Source: Luteibacter aegosomatissinici (GTDB lineage Bacteria; Pseudomonadota; Gammaproteobacteria; Xanthomonadales; Rhodanobacteraceae). From it: a stretch of 64,000 nt of DNA. A model generated the notes under the pieces. It searched no databases. It had not been told where the DNA came from and saw only the letters and a list, made by a program, of their open reading frames with translations. The stretch covers positions 2,294,001-2,358,000 of the forward strand of contig NZ_CP095742.1 of NCBI RefSeq assembly GCF_023078495.1, in the 5' to 3' direction. The first letter of the stretch is position 1. The number at the start of each line of letters is the position of its first letter. Positions 45,057 to 53,139 of the stretch are shown piece by piece. Made by a program: the position numbers and the translations under genes.

Positions 45057-46813
45057 GAGGCGACAGCTTCGAGAACCTGCTCCTGTTCGCGGCGTTCCAG
45101 GTAACCGCGGCGCGTCGCGGAACGCGACAGCTTGCCGGAGGACGTGCGCGGGAGCGTGTGCCGGGGCACCAGCTCGATAAGGCAGGTAATGCCGAGCTCT
45201 TCCAACAGGTCACGGCGGATGCGGTGCATGAGCGCTTCGCGCGCGGCGAGGTCCAGCGTGGTGCACTGGACGACCACCACCGGCACTTCGGCGCCGCCCG
45301 GGCCCGGCACGCTGAATGCGGAGGCATCCTGCGAGCGGAGTTCCGCCTGGCGTTCGACGATGTGCTCGATATCCTGCGGCCAGATGTTGCGGCCGTTGAC
45401 GATGATCATGTCCTTGTGGCGACCGGTCACGACCACTTCGCCTTCGACGATGTAGCCGATATCACCCGTATCGAGCCAGCCATCGCTGCCCAGTACTTCG
45501 GCGGTGACGCCCGGCTGCTGGAAATAGCCCGACATGACGCTCGGGCCGCGGACCATGATCCGGCCGACATGCTTGTCGGCAAGGTGGTTGCCGGCATCAT
45601 CCCAGACTTCCATCTCGTGGCCGGGGAGGGCGCCGCCGCAACGGACAAAGCCGCTGCCCGTGCCCTCGGCGACCGGTACGGCGATCAGGTTTTCCGACAG
45701 CTCATCCGAATCGATCCACTCAACCACGATGCCCTTGCCGACCGGCGAGAAGCTGACGGCGAGCGAGGCTTCGGCCATGCCGTACGACGGCACGAGCGCA
45801 CGCGCATCGAAGCCTGCCGGTGCGAGCATTTCGGCAAAGCGGGCCGGCACGGCCGGATGGATCGGCTCGGCGCCGATGCCGGCGACGCGCCAGTGCGAGA
45901 GGTCGTACGCGGCGATATCCGACGGGCGCACGCGACGCGCGCACATGTCGTAACCGAACGGCGGGCTATAGGCGATCGTGGCCTTCGACTGGCTCATCAG
46001 CTCCAGCCAGCGGCGCGGACGCATCGCGAATTCGCGCGTATCGAGGTAATCGATGGAGCGCTGCGCGGCCATCACGGTAAGCAGGCAACCGACCAGGCCC
46101 ATGTCGTGATAGAACGGCAGCCACGAGACAAAGCGGTCGTCTTCACGCAGGTTCAGGCCGGGGCCGCTCGAACCCTGCAGGTTCGCCATCAGGGCGTGGC
46201 CCGGGATCATGGCGGCCTTAGGGGTGCCCGTGCTGCCCGAGGTGAACTGCAGGTAGGCGATTTCATCGGCCATCAGCGGCTTCAGCTCGCCATCCTGGCG
46301 GGCCAGCGCATCGAACTCGGCCGGCGTGCCCCACATGGCGATCGGAAGGCCCTGCACGGCTTCGCCGAGCATGCCGCGGAACGCTTCGGAGGCGACGGCG
46401 ATCGAGGCACCCGAGGCCTGCAGCATGCCGTTGAGCTTATGCACGAACGCGTCGTGGCCGCCCAGGTTCACCGACGAGGGCAGGGCCACCGGCACGAGGC
46501 CAGCGTATTGGCAGGCAAAGAAGAAACGCAGGAAATCGGCGTTGGTCTCGGCGACGATCGCAAGGCGCGATCCACGCGGCAGGGCCAGCGTCGCAAGGCG
46601 CTGCGCAAGTTCCACCGCCTGCTTGCGCAAGGTTCGGTAGGGGAGCGCGGTGGCCAGTTTGCCGCCTGCGTAGAAATTTGCCCCGGTAACGCCCGCGGCC
46701 GCATAGTCCAGCGCCTCTGCCAGGGTGGCAAAGTCGCCGTGACGCAGCGGTACCGTGTTTACGGTAGGGGTCGCGGCCCCGGGTTCGATTGAAAGATTTC
46801 CGTCTGCACTCAT
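45053..46813 (-). CDS. acsR: Fatty acyl-AMP ligase / acyl-ACP synthetase of the sphingolipid operon
   Basis: The start MSADGNLSIEPGAATPTVNT at 46811-46813 gives 586 aa; 60 further upstream codons have unlikely composition and run through the promoter region. ANL-superfamily adenylate-forming enzyme: P-loop YLQFTSGSTGTPKAAMIPG, SYGMAEASLAVSF, DTGDIGYI and RHKDMIIVNGRNIWPQDIE. Residues match FAAL-type enzymes that load acyl-AMP onto ACP rather than CoA. It probably charges the neighbouring ACP for SPT. It is the first gene of the operon; a 10-bp palindrome lies 80 bp upstream. Confidence 0.85.
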   Translation of the reverse strand: MSADGNLSIEPGAATPTVNTVPLRHGDFATLAEALDYAAAGVTGANFYAGGKLATALPYRTLRKQAVELAQRLATLALPRGSRLAIVAETNADFLRFFFACQYAGLVPVALPSSVNLGGHDAFVHKLNGMLQASGASIAVASEAFRGMLGEAVQGLPIAMWGTPAEFDALARQDGELKPLMADEIAYLQFTSGSTGTPKAAMIPGHALMANLQGSSGPGLNLREDDRFVSWLPFYHDMGLVGCLLTVMAAQRSIDYLDTREFAMRPRRWLELMSQSKATIAYSPPFGYDMCARRVRPSDIAAYDLSHWRVAGIGAEPIHPAVPARFAEMLAPAGFDARALVPSYGMAEASLAVSFSPVGKGIVVEWIDSDELSENLIAVPVAEGTGSGFVRCGGALPGHEMEVWDDAGNHLADKHVGRIMVRGPSVMSGYFQQPGVTAEVLGSDGWLDTGDIGYIVEGEVVVTGRHKDMIIVNGRNIWPQDIEHIVERQAELRSQDASAFSVPGPGGAEVPVVVVQCTTLDLAAREALMHRIRRDLLEELGITCLIELVPRHTLPRTSSGKLSRSATRRGYLERREQEQVLEAVAS

Positions 46814-47054
46814 GGTTTTATTTAACTCACCAGCGAGTTGCGCACCCCAGGGGAACATCCCCATAGCCCGTGCGAACAGGTAACTGTACCGAATGGTACC
46901 ATATTTCAAGGTTGTTAAGAAAATCCTCAGAGCGGGTGACAGAATGCTCCGGTTTTCGTTTACATGCCACGTGTCTTTTTGCAGGGACTTCACATTTCCC
47001 TGCCGGAATCGCTTACGAACGGCCTTAGAGCGGGCTTAGCCCGCCCTCGAAACC
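46814..47054 (-). promoter_or_regulatory. Promoter region of the sphingolipid operon
   Basis: AT-rich relative to its surroundings. A perfect palindrome ATGGTACCAT lies at 46893-46902, inside a candidate sigma-70 promoter on the minus strand (TTGAAA, 15-17 bp, then TACAGT/CAGTTA). The overlap suggests repressor control. A GC hairpin (GCGGGC-TTA-GCCCGC, 47030-47044) just after the hydroxylase stop may end the upstream transcript. The promoter call is by eye. Confidence 0.5.
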
Positions 47055-47816
47055 TTAACTTCGTCGGACTCTCTGGCGGTTCCAGTTCGCCAGATTCTTG
47101 ATGGGCGCACGAACGTACGGGCTAGCCTGGATCAGGCGGAAGATGATTCCGTTGAAGAAGGTGCCCAGGCGGTCCATGGGGCGGTCGATATCGATGAACA
47201 GCACGGCGCGGAGCTCGTCGGTGTCGTTGTGCACCTCGTGCTCGTAGGTGTCGTCGAACAGGACGACCTTGCCTTCTTCCCAGTGCAGGATCTGGTCATC
47301 GACCCGGATCCAGACGTTTTTCGAATCTGCCGGTACCTTGAGACCCAGGTGGGCGCGGATCACCGCGCGGGTCGGGCCATGGTGGGCGGCGATGCGGTAG
47401 CGCGGCTGCAGGATCGAGAACATGGCGCTGCGCATGCCGGGCAGGGTATCCAGCACGGCGGCGGTACGCGGGCACAGGGCGCAGTTCTCGTCCGAGCGGT
47501 TGCCGTAGACGTAAAAGCCAAACGTCTTCCAGTTATCGCCCTTGGAGATGCGCTTCTGGTCCGGCGAGAGCTGGTGGAACGAGGGAATATCTTCCGGATG
47601 CTCGAGCAGGTGATCGAGCTCGGCGCGAATCTCCGGCCACGCGGCTTCCAATTGGGGCACCCACGCGAACTCACTGTTCGCGATAACAGGTGTCGAGGGC
47701 ACGAGCGAGTGCTTCGCCTGGAAGCGGCCGCTCCAGCGCAGGAAGCGCTTGCCGCCCTTGATCAGGACTCGTCGCCACAGGGGCGCCGTGGCGGCTTTGG
47801 ATGCAATGGTATTCAC
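47055..47816 (-). CDS. LpxO-like Fe(II)/2-oxoglutarate lipid hydroxylase (aspartyl beta-hydroxylase family)
   Basis: A 253-aa protein of the Asp/Asn beta-hydroxylase family. Metal and co-substrate residues are in YRIAAHHGPTRAVIRAHLGL and YEHEVHNDTDELRAVLFIDI (His and Arg), with GDNWKTFGFYVYG and CALCPRTAAVL upstream. N-terminal basic helix (RRVLIKGGKRFLRWSG) and a C-terminal hydrophobic stretch (LGTFFNGIIFRLI) suggest membrane association. LpxO relatives 2-hydroxylate acyl chains of lipid A. Next to ceramide genes, 2-hydroxylation of a ceramide or its acyl chain is a reasonable guess. It overlaps the kinase gene by 4 bp. Confidence 0.82.
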   Translation of the reverse strand: MNTIASKAATAPLWRRVLIKGGKRFLRWSGRFQAKHSLVPSTPVIANSEFAWVPQLEAAWPEIRAELDHLLEHPEDIPSFHQLSPDQKRISKGDNWKTFGFYVYGNRSDENCALCPRTAAVLDTLPGMRSAMFSILQPRYRIAAHHGPTRAVIRAHLGLKVPADSKNVWIRVDDQILHWEEGKVVLFDDTYEHEVHNDTDELRAVLFIDIDRPMDRLGTFFNGIIFRLIQASPYVRAPIKNLANWNRQRVRRS

Positions 47817-48586
47817 GACTGCGATTCACCTGCGGTGGCGTTGCCTCGGATCGCGCTCATGGCGCGAGCCAACACATCGGTGTAAGGCGCCCGGGAATCA
47901 AGGTCTACGATGGTCGAATCGTTGTATTGGAGTTTCGACATGATCGCGATCTTGTCGTTCAGCTCCGCCACGTTGTGATCCGGCTTGCGCGCGTAGGCCG
48001 TGGCCAGGTCGATATCGAGCCGGATGATGAGCGTGGGCTTGTACTCGGCCATGCGCTCATACAGGCGCTGCTCACGAACGGCCAGCTTGCGTACGAGCCA
48101 GTTCTTGCTGCGATTCACGCCGAGGCCCGGGCCGTCGTAACGAAACCCGGTGACTTCGGCCTGCGGGTAGCGGTCGCTGATGACGAGCACACCGCTGTTT
48201 GCCAGGCGCCACACGCGCTTCAGGTGACGCGCGCGCCACAGCGAGAAGCCGTACATGATCAGCGAGCCGATCACGCCCGGCAATTTGTTCTTCGTATCCT
48301 GGGCCTTGTCTGCCTTCGCGGCGAGGCGGCGCTCCAGGCGCGGCCCGATGATCGGCAGTTCCTTGATCTTCGCGCCCTGCTCACCGGAGATGAGACCGAG
48401 GTAGCGGCGCTCGACCGGGCCGAAGGCGCGCAGGTGCTTCACCAGGTCGTGCGTGATGGTGGACTTGCCGGTGCCATCGCAGCCGACGACAGCGACCAGG
48501 CCGCTCACCAGTGGCGTCTTGATCTTCGCTGCCGGTGCCTTGGTGGTGGACTGGACATCAGCCATGCGGGCGGCCTGCGCGGTCAT
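47813..48586 (-). CDS. Thymidylate-kinase-like P-loop kinase 1
   Basis: The start at 48584-48586 (MTAQAARMADVQ) sits in an ATGA overlap with kinase 2; 257 aa. Walker A VGCDGTGKSTI, LID/base region ISDRYPQAEVTGFRYDGPG with the DRY/F motif of thymidylate kinases, and the C-terminal ARKPDH shared by all three paralogues. dTMP kinases are about 210 aa and single-copy, and this family diverges from them, so a nucleotide substrate is doubtful. The operon context suggests phosphorylation of a lipid head group; unproven. Confidence 0.8.
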   Translation of the reverse strand: MTAQAARMADVQSTTKAPAAKIKTPLVSGLVAVVGCDGTGKSTITHDLVKHLRAFGPVERRYLGLISGEQGAKIKELPIIGPRLERRLAAKADKAQDTKNKLPGVIGSLIMYGFSLWRARHLKRVWRLANSGVLVISDRYPQAEVTGFRYDGPGLGVNRSKNWLVRKLAVREQRLYERMAEYKPTLIIRLDIDLATAYARKPDHNVAELNDKIAIMSKLQYNDSTIVDLDSRAPYTDVLARAMSAIRGNATAGESQS

Positions 48587-49284
48587 GCGCCGGCCACCTG
48601 CAGTGCGGCCGTGACGGCGCGCATCGACGACTCGAGCACATGGTCCGCGGCATCGCGGCCATCCAGGTCGAGGATGGCGGCACCGTTGAAATGCAGGTGC
48701 GGGATGGCGGCGATCTTCTCGCGCAGCGATGCGATCTTGTGATCGGGCTTGCGCGCGTGTGCCGTTTCCACATCGACGTTGAGGCGGATTACCAGCAAGG
48801 GGACGTGCGTAGCCATCCACTCGTACAGCCGATGCTCACGCTGGCGGAGCATGCGCACCCACCAGTTGCCGCCTTCGGTTTTCGCCAGCTGCGGGCCATC
48901 GATGCTGAAGCCCGGCTTTTCCGCCTGCGGAAAGCGATCGGTCACCACCAGGGTGCCGCGCCGGGCCATGGCCAGCAGGCGGCGGAACTTGAACGCGCGC
49001 CAGCGCGACAGCAGGTAAATGGCCAGCGCCGTCACATTGCCCGGCGGCTTGCCCGGCTGGTCGTGCACCTTGTCCGACTTGCGCACCAGGTACGCCTTGA
49101 AGCGCGGGCCAATGACCGGCAGCGTGCCGATCCAGTCGCCGATCTTGCCGGAGGACTGGCCAAGATAAAGCTGCTCGACGGGCGCGACCGTACGCAGCCG
49201 AGCCACGAGAGACGTGGCCAGCGTCGATTTGCCGGAACCGTCGGAGCCGGTCAGGGCGATAACGGGTAACGGCTTCATTGACAT
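48583..49284 (-). CDS. Thymidylate-kinase-like P-loop kinase 2
   Basis: Start MSMKPLPVIALTGSDGSGKS at 49282-49284; 233 aa. It has Walker A TGSDGSGKST, VVTDRFPQAEKPGFSIDGPQ, VIRLNVDVETAHARKPDH and the closing segment AAILDLDGRDA that aligns with the other two kinases. It is the first gene of the three-gene unit kinase 2 - kinase 1 - hydroxylase, all overlapping. It is divergent from kinase 3, so the three kinases meet at one promoter region. No membrane segment. Confidence 0.8.
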   Translation of the reverse strand: MSMKPLPVIALTGSDGSGKSTLATSLVARLRTVAPVEQLYLGQSSGKIGDWIGTLPVIGPRFKAYLVRKSDKVHDQPGKPPGNVTALAIYLLSRWRAFKFRRLLAMARRGTLVVTDRFPQAEKPGFSIDGPQLAKTEGGNWWVRMLRQREHRLYEWMATHVPLLVIRLNVDVETAHARKPDHKIASLREKIAAIPHLHFNGAAILDLDGRDAADHVLESSMRAVTAALQVAGA

Positions 49285-49392
49285 AGGCTTATCAGAAAGG
49301 GGGAGCACACCAGCGGCCCGGTAGCGCAATATAATGACGATGTTATGACGCTATATATTGTCGCGTCCACTAGAATATAACCCCCCTTTCAC
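49285..49392. promoter_or_regulatory. AT-rich divergent promoter between kinase genes
   Basis: 108 bp, the most AT-rich segment near the locus. It holds an inverted repeat CAATATA (49327-49333) with TATATTG (49354-49360), and -10-like TATATT/TATAAC elements on both strands. Kinase 3 begins only about 13 bases after the last one. No strong ribosome site precedes either start. Confidence 0.55.
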
Positions 49393-50139
49393 ATGAAATT
49401 GTCGATAAATACCGTGTCACAAAACGGCAATAATCTCGCTCCCCTCATCGCGATCATCGGCACGGATGGTTCTGGCAAGTCCACCGTGGCCGAGCACATG
49501 GTCGGCTGGATCGGCCGTTTTGGCCCCGCAGGCCAGGCTCACCTGGGCAAGCAGGCCGGCAATATTGGCCGCGCACTGGCCGAGCTTCCGCTTATTGGTG
49601 GTTATCTCGGTCGTTTGATCCGGAAGAAATCCGATGGCGTGAACAAGCGCATCGACGAGCACAAACAGCCCACGCTGTTCCCGTCGCTGGTCATCGCCGG
49701 CTTCACCTTGCGCCGAATCCGCCGCTTCAAGCGCATGCTGGCCATGCGCCGGAAGGGCCTGATCGTGGTGACGGATCGATTCCCGCAGGTGGAGATCACC
49801 GGCGCATACGATGGCCCGGGGTTCCCTGAAACCTCGCAGGGCTCCTGGCTGGTGTTGCGCCTGGCGAAGTTCGAACACGACAGCTTCCAGTGGATGGCCA
49901 GCTACAAGCCAGACCTGGTGCTGCGTCTCAACGTTGACCTGGATACGGCCTGCGCACGCAAGCCCGACCACCGCCGCGAAGCGCTGGCCCGGAAGATCGC
50001 GGTAACGCCGCTGCTGAAATACAGCGGTGCCCCCATCGTGGATATCGATGCGAGCCAACCGCTGGCCACCGTCATCCGCCAGGCCGAAGAAGCCGTGACA
50101 CAGGTCATGCACGCCCGCGGCTACGCCAACGCCGCCTGA
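49393..50139 (+). CDS. Thymidylate-kinase-like P-loop kinase 3
   Basis: A 248-aa paralogue of kinases 1 and 2 on the opposite strand. Walker A IIGTDGSGKSTV at 22-32, VVTDRFPQVEITGAYDGPG, VLRLNVDLDTACARKPDHR, and GAPIVDIDASQPL. The three proteins share the same motif order, including the unusual ARKPDH, so they arose by duplication. Their divergence is high enough that they may differ in substrate or be non-redundant steps. It ends 20 bp from the convergent desaturase stop. Confidence 0.8.
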   Translation: MKLSINTVSQNGNNLAPLIAIIGTDGSGKSTVAEHMVGWIGRFGPAGQAHLGKQAGNIGRALAELPLIGGYLGRLIRKKSDGVNKRIDEHKQPTLFPSLVIAGFTLRRIRRFKRMLAMRRKGLIVVTDRFPQVEITGAYDGPGFPETSQGSWLVLRLAKFEHDSFQWMASYKPDLVLRLNVDLDTACARKPDHRREALARKIAVTPLLKYSGAPIVDIDASQPLATVIRQAEEAVTQVMHARGYANAA

Positions 50140-50158
50140 CCCGCGGCGACGCCTGATA

Positions 50159-51274
50159 TCAGGCGACGGCTTCTTCGCGCACGCGCACTTTGCGCGGGCG
50201 GCTGGGCCACGCGTGGCGCAGGATGCGCCACACCACCTGGCCGAACTGGCGGGGCAGGGTGCCGGTGTTGTAGTGCTGGCCGTAGCGTACGCAGATCTCC
50301 TTCACTTCCACGGCGATCTCGGCGTAACGGTTCGCCGGCAGGTCCGGATAGAAGTGGTGCTCGATCTGGTGGCTGAGGTCACCCGAGAGCATGTCGATCA
50401 GCTTGCCGCCGCGAATGTTCGACGAGCCGCGCAGCTGGCGAAGGTACCAGTGGCCGCGCGATTCATTGCGGATCACTTCCTTCGGGAACACTTCCGCATT
50501 CGCGGTGAAGTGGCCGCAGAAGATGATCGTGTAGGTCCAGACGTTGCGCATGCCGTTGGCGACCAGGTTACCCAGCAGCACCGGCAGGAAGAACGGGCCG
50601 GCCAGCAACGGGAACACGAGGTAATCCTTCAGCAGCTGCTTGCCCATCTTGCGGCCCACCGGGCGGAAGTTGCGGCGCAGCTCGGCGAACTTCATCTTGC
50701 CGGCGAACAGGCGGCCCACGCGCAGGTCCTGGATCGCCACGCCCCACTGGAACAGCAGGGCGAATATCACTGCGATCACCGGCTGCATCAGGTAGAACGG
50801 ACGCCAGCGCTGCTCAGCGAAGATGCGCAGCAGGCCGTAACCGATGTCATCGTCCAGGCCGCGCACGTTGGTGAACGTGTGGTGCTGATAGTTATGCGTC
50901 TTACGCCAGTTGGCCGAGGTGGCGACGATATCCCACTCGTAGGTCTTGCCGTTGAGCTTGGGATCGTTCATCCAGTCGAACTGGCCATGGATCACGTTAT
51001 GGCCCAGCTCCATGTTCTCGAGGATCTTCGACAGGCCCAGCAGCAGCGTGCCGGCGATCCATGCGGGAATGAGTGCCACAGGCACGAAGGCGCCAAGGAA
51101 CAGCAGCGCGCGGCCGGCAACGCCGGTCCAGCGCACGCGGGCAACGACGCTGCGGATATAGCGCGCGTCACGCGGCCCGATATCGGCCTGGACCTTCGCG
51201 CGAATCGCGTCGAGCTCATCGCCGAAGGCCTGCAGCTCGGCAGCGGAAAGGGTGCGGTTGCGAGTACGGCTCAT
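50159..51274 (-). CDS. Membrane fatty acid desaturase (acyl-lipid type)
   Basis: The start MSRTRNRTLSAAELQAFGDE at 51272-51274 gives 371 aa. Three histidine boxes: HNVIH at 92-96, HNYQHH at 127-132, HQIEHH near 310, which bind the di-iron centre. Four or so membrane helices (ALLFLGAFVPVALIPAWIAG; MQPVIAVIFALLFQWGV). This matches DesA3/DesB-like delta-9 desaturases that use a ferredoxin-reductase partner. The gene is 8 bp downstream of that partner and adjacent to a FabR/DesT-like repressor. It could also act on sphingolipid chains, given the neighbouring locus; that is speculation. Confidence 0.9.
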   Translation of the reverse strand: MSRTRNRTLSAAELQAFGDELDAIRAKVQADIGPRDARYIRSVVARVRWTGVAGRALLFLGAFVPVALIPAWIAGTLLLGLSKILENMELGHNVIHGQFDWMNDPKLNGKTYEWDIVATSANWRKTHNYQHHTFTNVRGLDDDIGYGLLRIFAEQRWRPFYLMQPVIAVIFALLFQWGVAIQDLRVGRLFAGKMKFAELRRNFRPVGRKMGKQLLKDYLVFPLLAGPFFLPVLLGNLVANGMRNVWTYTIIFCGHFTANAEVFPKEVIRNESRGHWYLRQLRGSSNIRGGKLIDMLSGDLSHQIEHHFYPDLPANRYAEIAVEVKEICVRYGQHYNTGTLPRQFGQVVWRILRHAWPSRPRKVRVREEAVA

Positions 51275-51282
51275 GCGTAGCC

Positions 51283-52359
51283 TCAAAGATCCAGAATCAG
51301 GTCGGTGCCCGGCGCGTTGACGCACAGGCGTACCGGCGACGACGGTTCGCTGGTGAGATCACCGGTAAGAAGGTGGCGCGTGGTGCCGGACTGGCGTTCG
51401 CACGAGCAGGTGTTGCAGATGCCCATGCGGCAGCCACTGGGCGGGCGTACGCCCTGTGCCTCGAGGCCGGCCAGTACGGAAAGGTTGCGCGGGAGCATCA
51501 GCGTGCGGCCGCTGCGGGCCAGGTGTACTTCCACTTCGCCAGCGTCCCCGCTTGCATCGGTGGCCGGCAGGCTGAAGGCCTCGGCGGCAAAGCTCGCGAC
51601 CTGACCATCCAGGCGGGCGCGTGCGGCTTCGACAAAGCCGCCGGGTCCGCAGGCGAGCACGCGGCGCTGGTCCAGCGGGCCGATGCCCTCGAACGACACC
51701 GCATCGATCCGCGGATCGGCGGCCGTGCCGTCGCGCGTGGCCAGGAAATGCACGTGCAGGCGCGGATGCGCCGCGGCCAGTTCCATCAGTTCATCGACGA
51801 AGCAGAACTCGTCGCGCTGGCGTGCCCAGTAATACAGGTCCACCACCACGGGCATATTCCTCGCGGCCAGATCACGCAGCAGCGCGCGCATGGGCGTGAT
51901 GCCACTGCCGGCGGCCAGCAACAACAGGCTCTCGTGATCTGCGGTGATCGTCATGTCACCGAAGGCCGGGTCGAGGGTCACGACGTCGCCGATTCGCGCT
52001 TCGTGAGCCAGGTGCTGGCTCACCACGCCGCCGGTGATGGCCTTGACGGTGATCGCCAGGGTGCCGTCGTCCAGGGGCGTAGGGCTATAGCTGCGGATCA
52101 GGCGGCGGCCGCCGATCGTCACGCCGATGCTGACGTGCTGGCCGGCCCGCATGCCCTTCCAGTGACTATTGGGGCGCAGGACCAGGGTCACGGCGTCGCG
52201 GCTGGCGGCCGTACGAGACACCAGGCGGGCCAGGGGCTGTTCCAGGGTCCACAGCGGGTTGACCCGGGTGGCCCAGAAATCGAACAGGGCGGGCGAAACG
52301 GCGCGGCGGGCCAGGCGCAGGGGCCAGCGGGGCTTCAGGGCGGGGGCGGCGGCATTCAT
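51283..52359 (-). CDS. Flavin/2Fe-2S reductase of the desaturase system (DesC-like)
   Basis: A 358-aa protein with an N-terminal FAD-binding barrel (RAGQHVSIGV; RSYSPTPLDDGTLAITVKAI), an NAD(P) domain (LLLAAGSGITPMRALLRDLA; RVLACGPGGFVEAA) and a C-terminal plant-type ferredoxin domain with PSGCRMGICNTCSC and RLCVNAPG supplying the four cluster cysteines. It passes electrons from NAD(P)H to the desaturase. It is the first gene of the pair and is divergent from the TetR-type regulator. Confidence 0.9.
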   Translation of the reverse strand: MNAAAPALKPRWPLRLARRAVSPALFDFWATRVNPLWTLEQPLARLVSRTAASRDAVTLVLRPNSHWKGMRAGQHVSIGVTIGGRRLIRSYSPTPLDDGTLAITVKAITGGVVSQHLAHEARIGDVVTLDPAFGDMTITADHESLLLLAAGSGITPMRALLRDLAARNMPVVVDLYYWARQRDEFCFVDELMELAAAHPRLHVHFLATRDGTAADPRIDAVSFEGIGPLDQRRVLACGPGGFVEAARARLDGQVASFAAEAFSLPATDASGDAGEVEVHLARSGRTLMLPRNLSVLAGLEAQGVRPPSGCRMGICNTCSCERQSGTTRHLLTGDLTSEPSSPVRLCVNAPGTDLILDL

Positions 52360-52453
52360 GGGAGCGTACTATACGCACGCATATACGGCCGTGTATACAC
52401 TTGTATATCAGTCAGCGATGTATGATCCAGCCTTAGCCAGCGGCCCAGCCCCC
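52360..52453. promoter_or_regulatory. Divergent promoter with palindromes, likely repressor site
   Basis: The 94-bp gap contains a perfect palindrome GTGTATACAC (52391-52400), an overlapping ACGGCCGT (52385-52392) and TATAC-like elements repeated about every 13-15 bp. This fits a TetR-family operator controlling both the desaturase operon and its own gene. The region is AT-rich in the middle of GC-rich flanks, so promoters of both directions probably overlap it. Confidence 0.6.
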
Positions 52454-53122
52454 ATGACGTCCATCAGCCTCACCTCCCTCACTGGTGTCTCCGCCGACGT
52501 GCCACACGTCCGGAAGGCCGCGATTTCGCGGGGCGACCTGCTGGCCGCGACCCTGAAGCTGATCGGCCCCAACCGCAGCCTTTCCACGGTGAGCCTGCGT
52601 GAGGTGGCTCGCGAGGCCGGGATCGCCCCCAACAGCTTCTATCGCCAGTTCCGGGATATGAACGAGCTGTCGGTCGCCCTGATCGACCTGGCGGGCAGCT
52701 CCCTGCGCACGATCATCGGCCAGGCCCGCGAGCGGGCAACCTCCACGGAACGCAGCGTGATCCGGGTGTCGGTTGAGACCTTCATGGAGCAGCTGCGCGC
52801 CGACGACAAGCTGCTGCACGTGCTGCTGCGCGAGGGCGCAGTCGGTTCCGATGACTTCAAGCACGCGGTGGAGCGCGAGCTCACCTACTTCGAAGATGAG
52901 CTGCGCGTCGATCTGATTCGCCTGGCGGCGGCCGATAATTCAACGTTGTACGAGCCGGCGCTGGTGGCCAAAGCCATCACCCGCCTGGTGTTCGCCATGG
53001 GCGCTACGGCCATGGATCAGCCGCCCGAGCGCGACCCCGAACTCATCGAGCAGATCTCGCAGATGCTGCGCATGATCATCACCGGCTCGCACGCACTCAA
53101 CCGCACGCCACCGAAAGCCTGA
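52454..53122 (+). CDS. FabR/DesT-type TetR-family repressor
   Basis: 222 aa from ATG 52454; an in-frame ATG at 52418 would add 12 residues, and neither has a strong ribosome site. The helix-turn-helix VSLREVAREAGIAPNSFYRQ closely resembles FabR, as does RDMNELSVALIDLAGSSLRT and RSVIRVSVETFMEQLRADDK. FabR and DesT sense unsaturated acyl-CoA/ACP and repress desaturation genes. Its place divergent from the desaturase pair supports a DesT-like role. It is followed by a long perfect inverted repeat. Confidence 0.88.
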   Translation: MTSISLTSLTGVSADVPHVRKAAISRGDLLAATLKLIGPNRSLSTVSLREVAREAGIAPNSFYRQFRDMNELSVALIDLAGSSLRTIIGQARERATSTERSVIRVSVETFMEQLRADDKLLHVLLREGAVGSDDFKHAVERELTYFEDELRVDLIRLAAADNSTLYEPALVAKAITRLVFAMGATAMDQPPERDPELIEQISQMLRMIITGSHALNRTPPKA

Positions 53123-53139
53123 CCCAAGATCCGCCACCC

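Noticed and set aside
45158-46792. 544-codon plus-strand frame opposite the acyl-AMP ligase
   Set aside because: Arg/His-rich translation without motifs; the opposite strand encodes the complete ANL enzyme.
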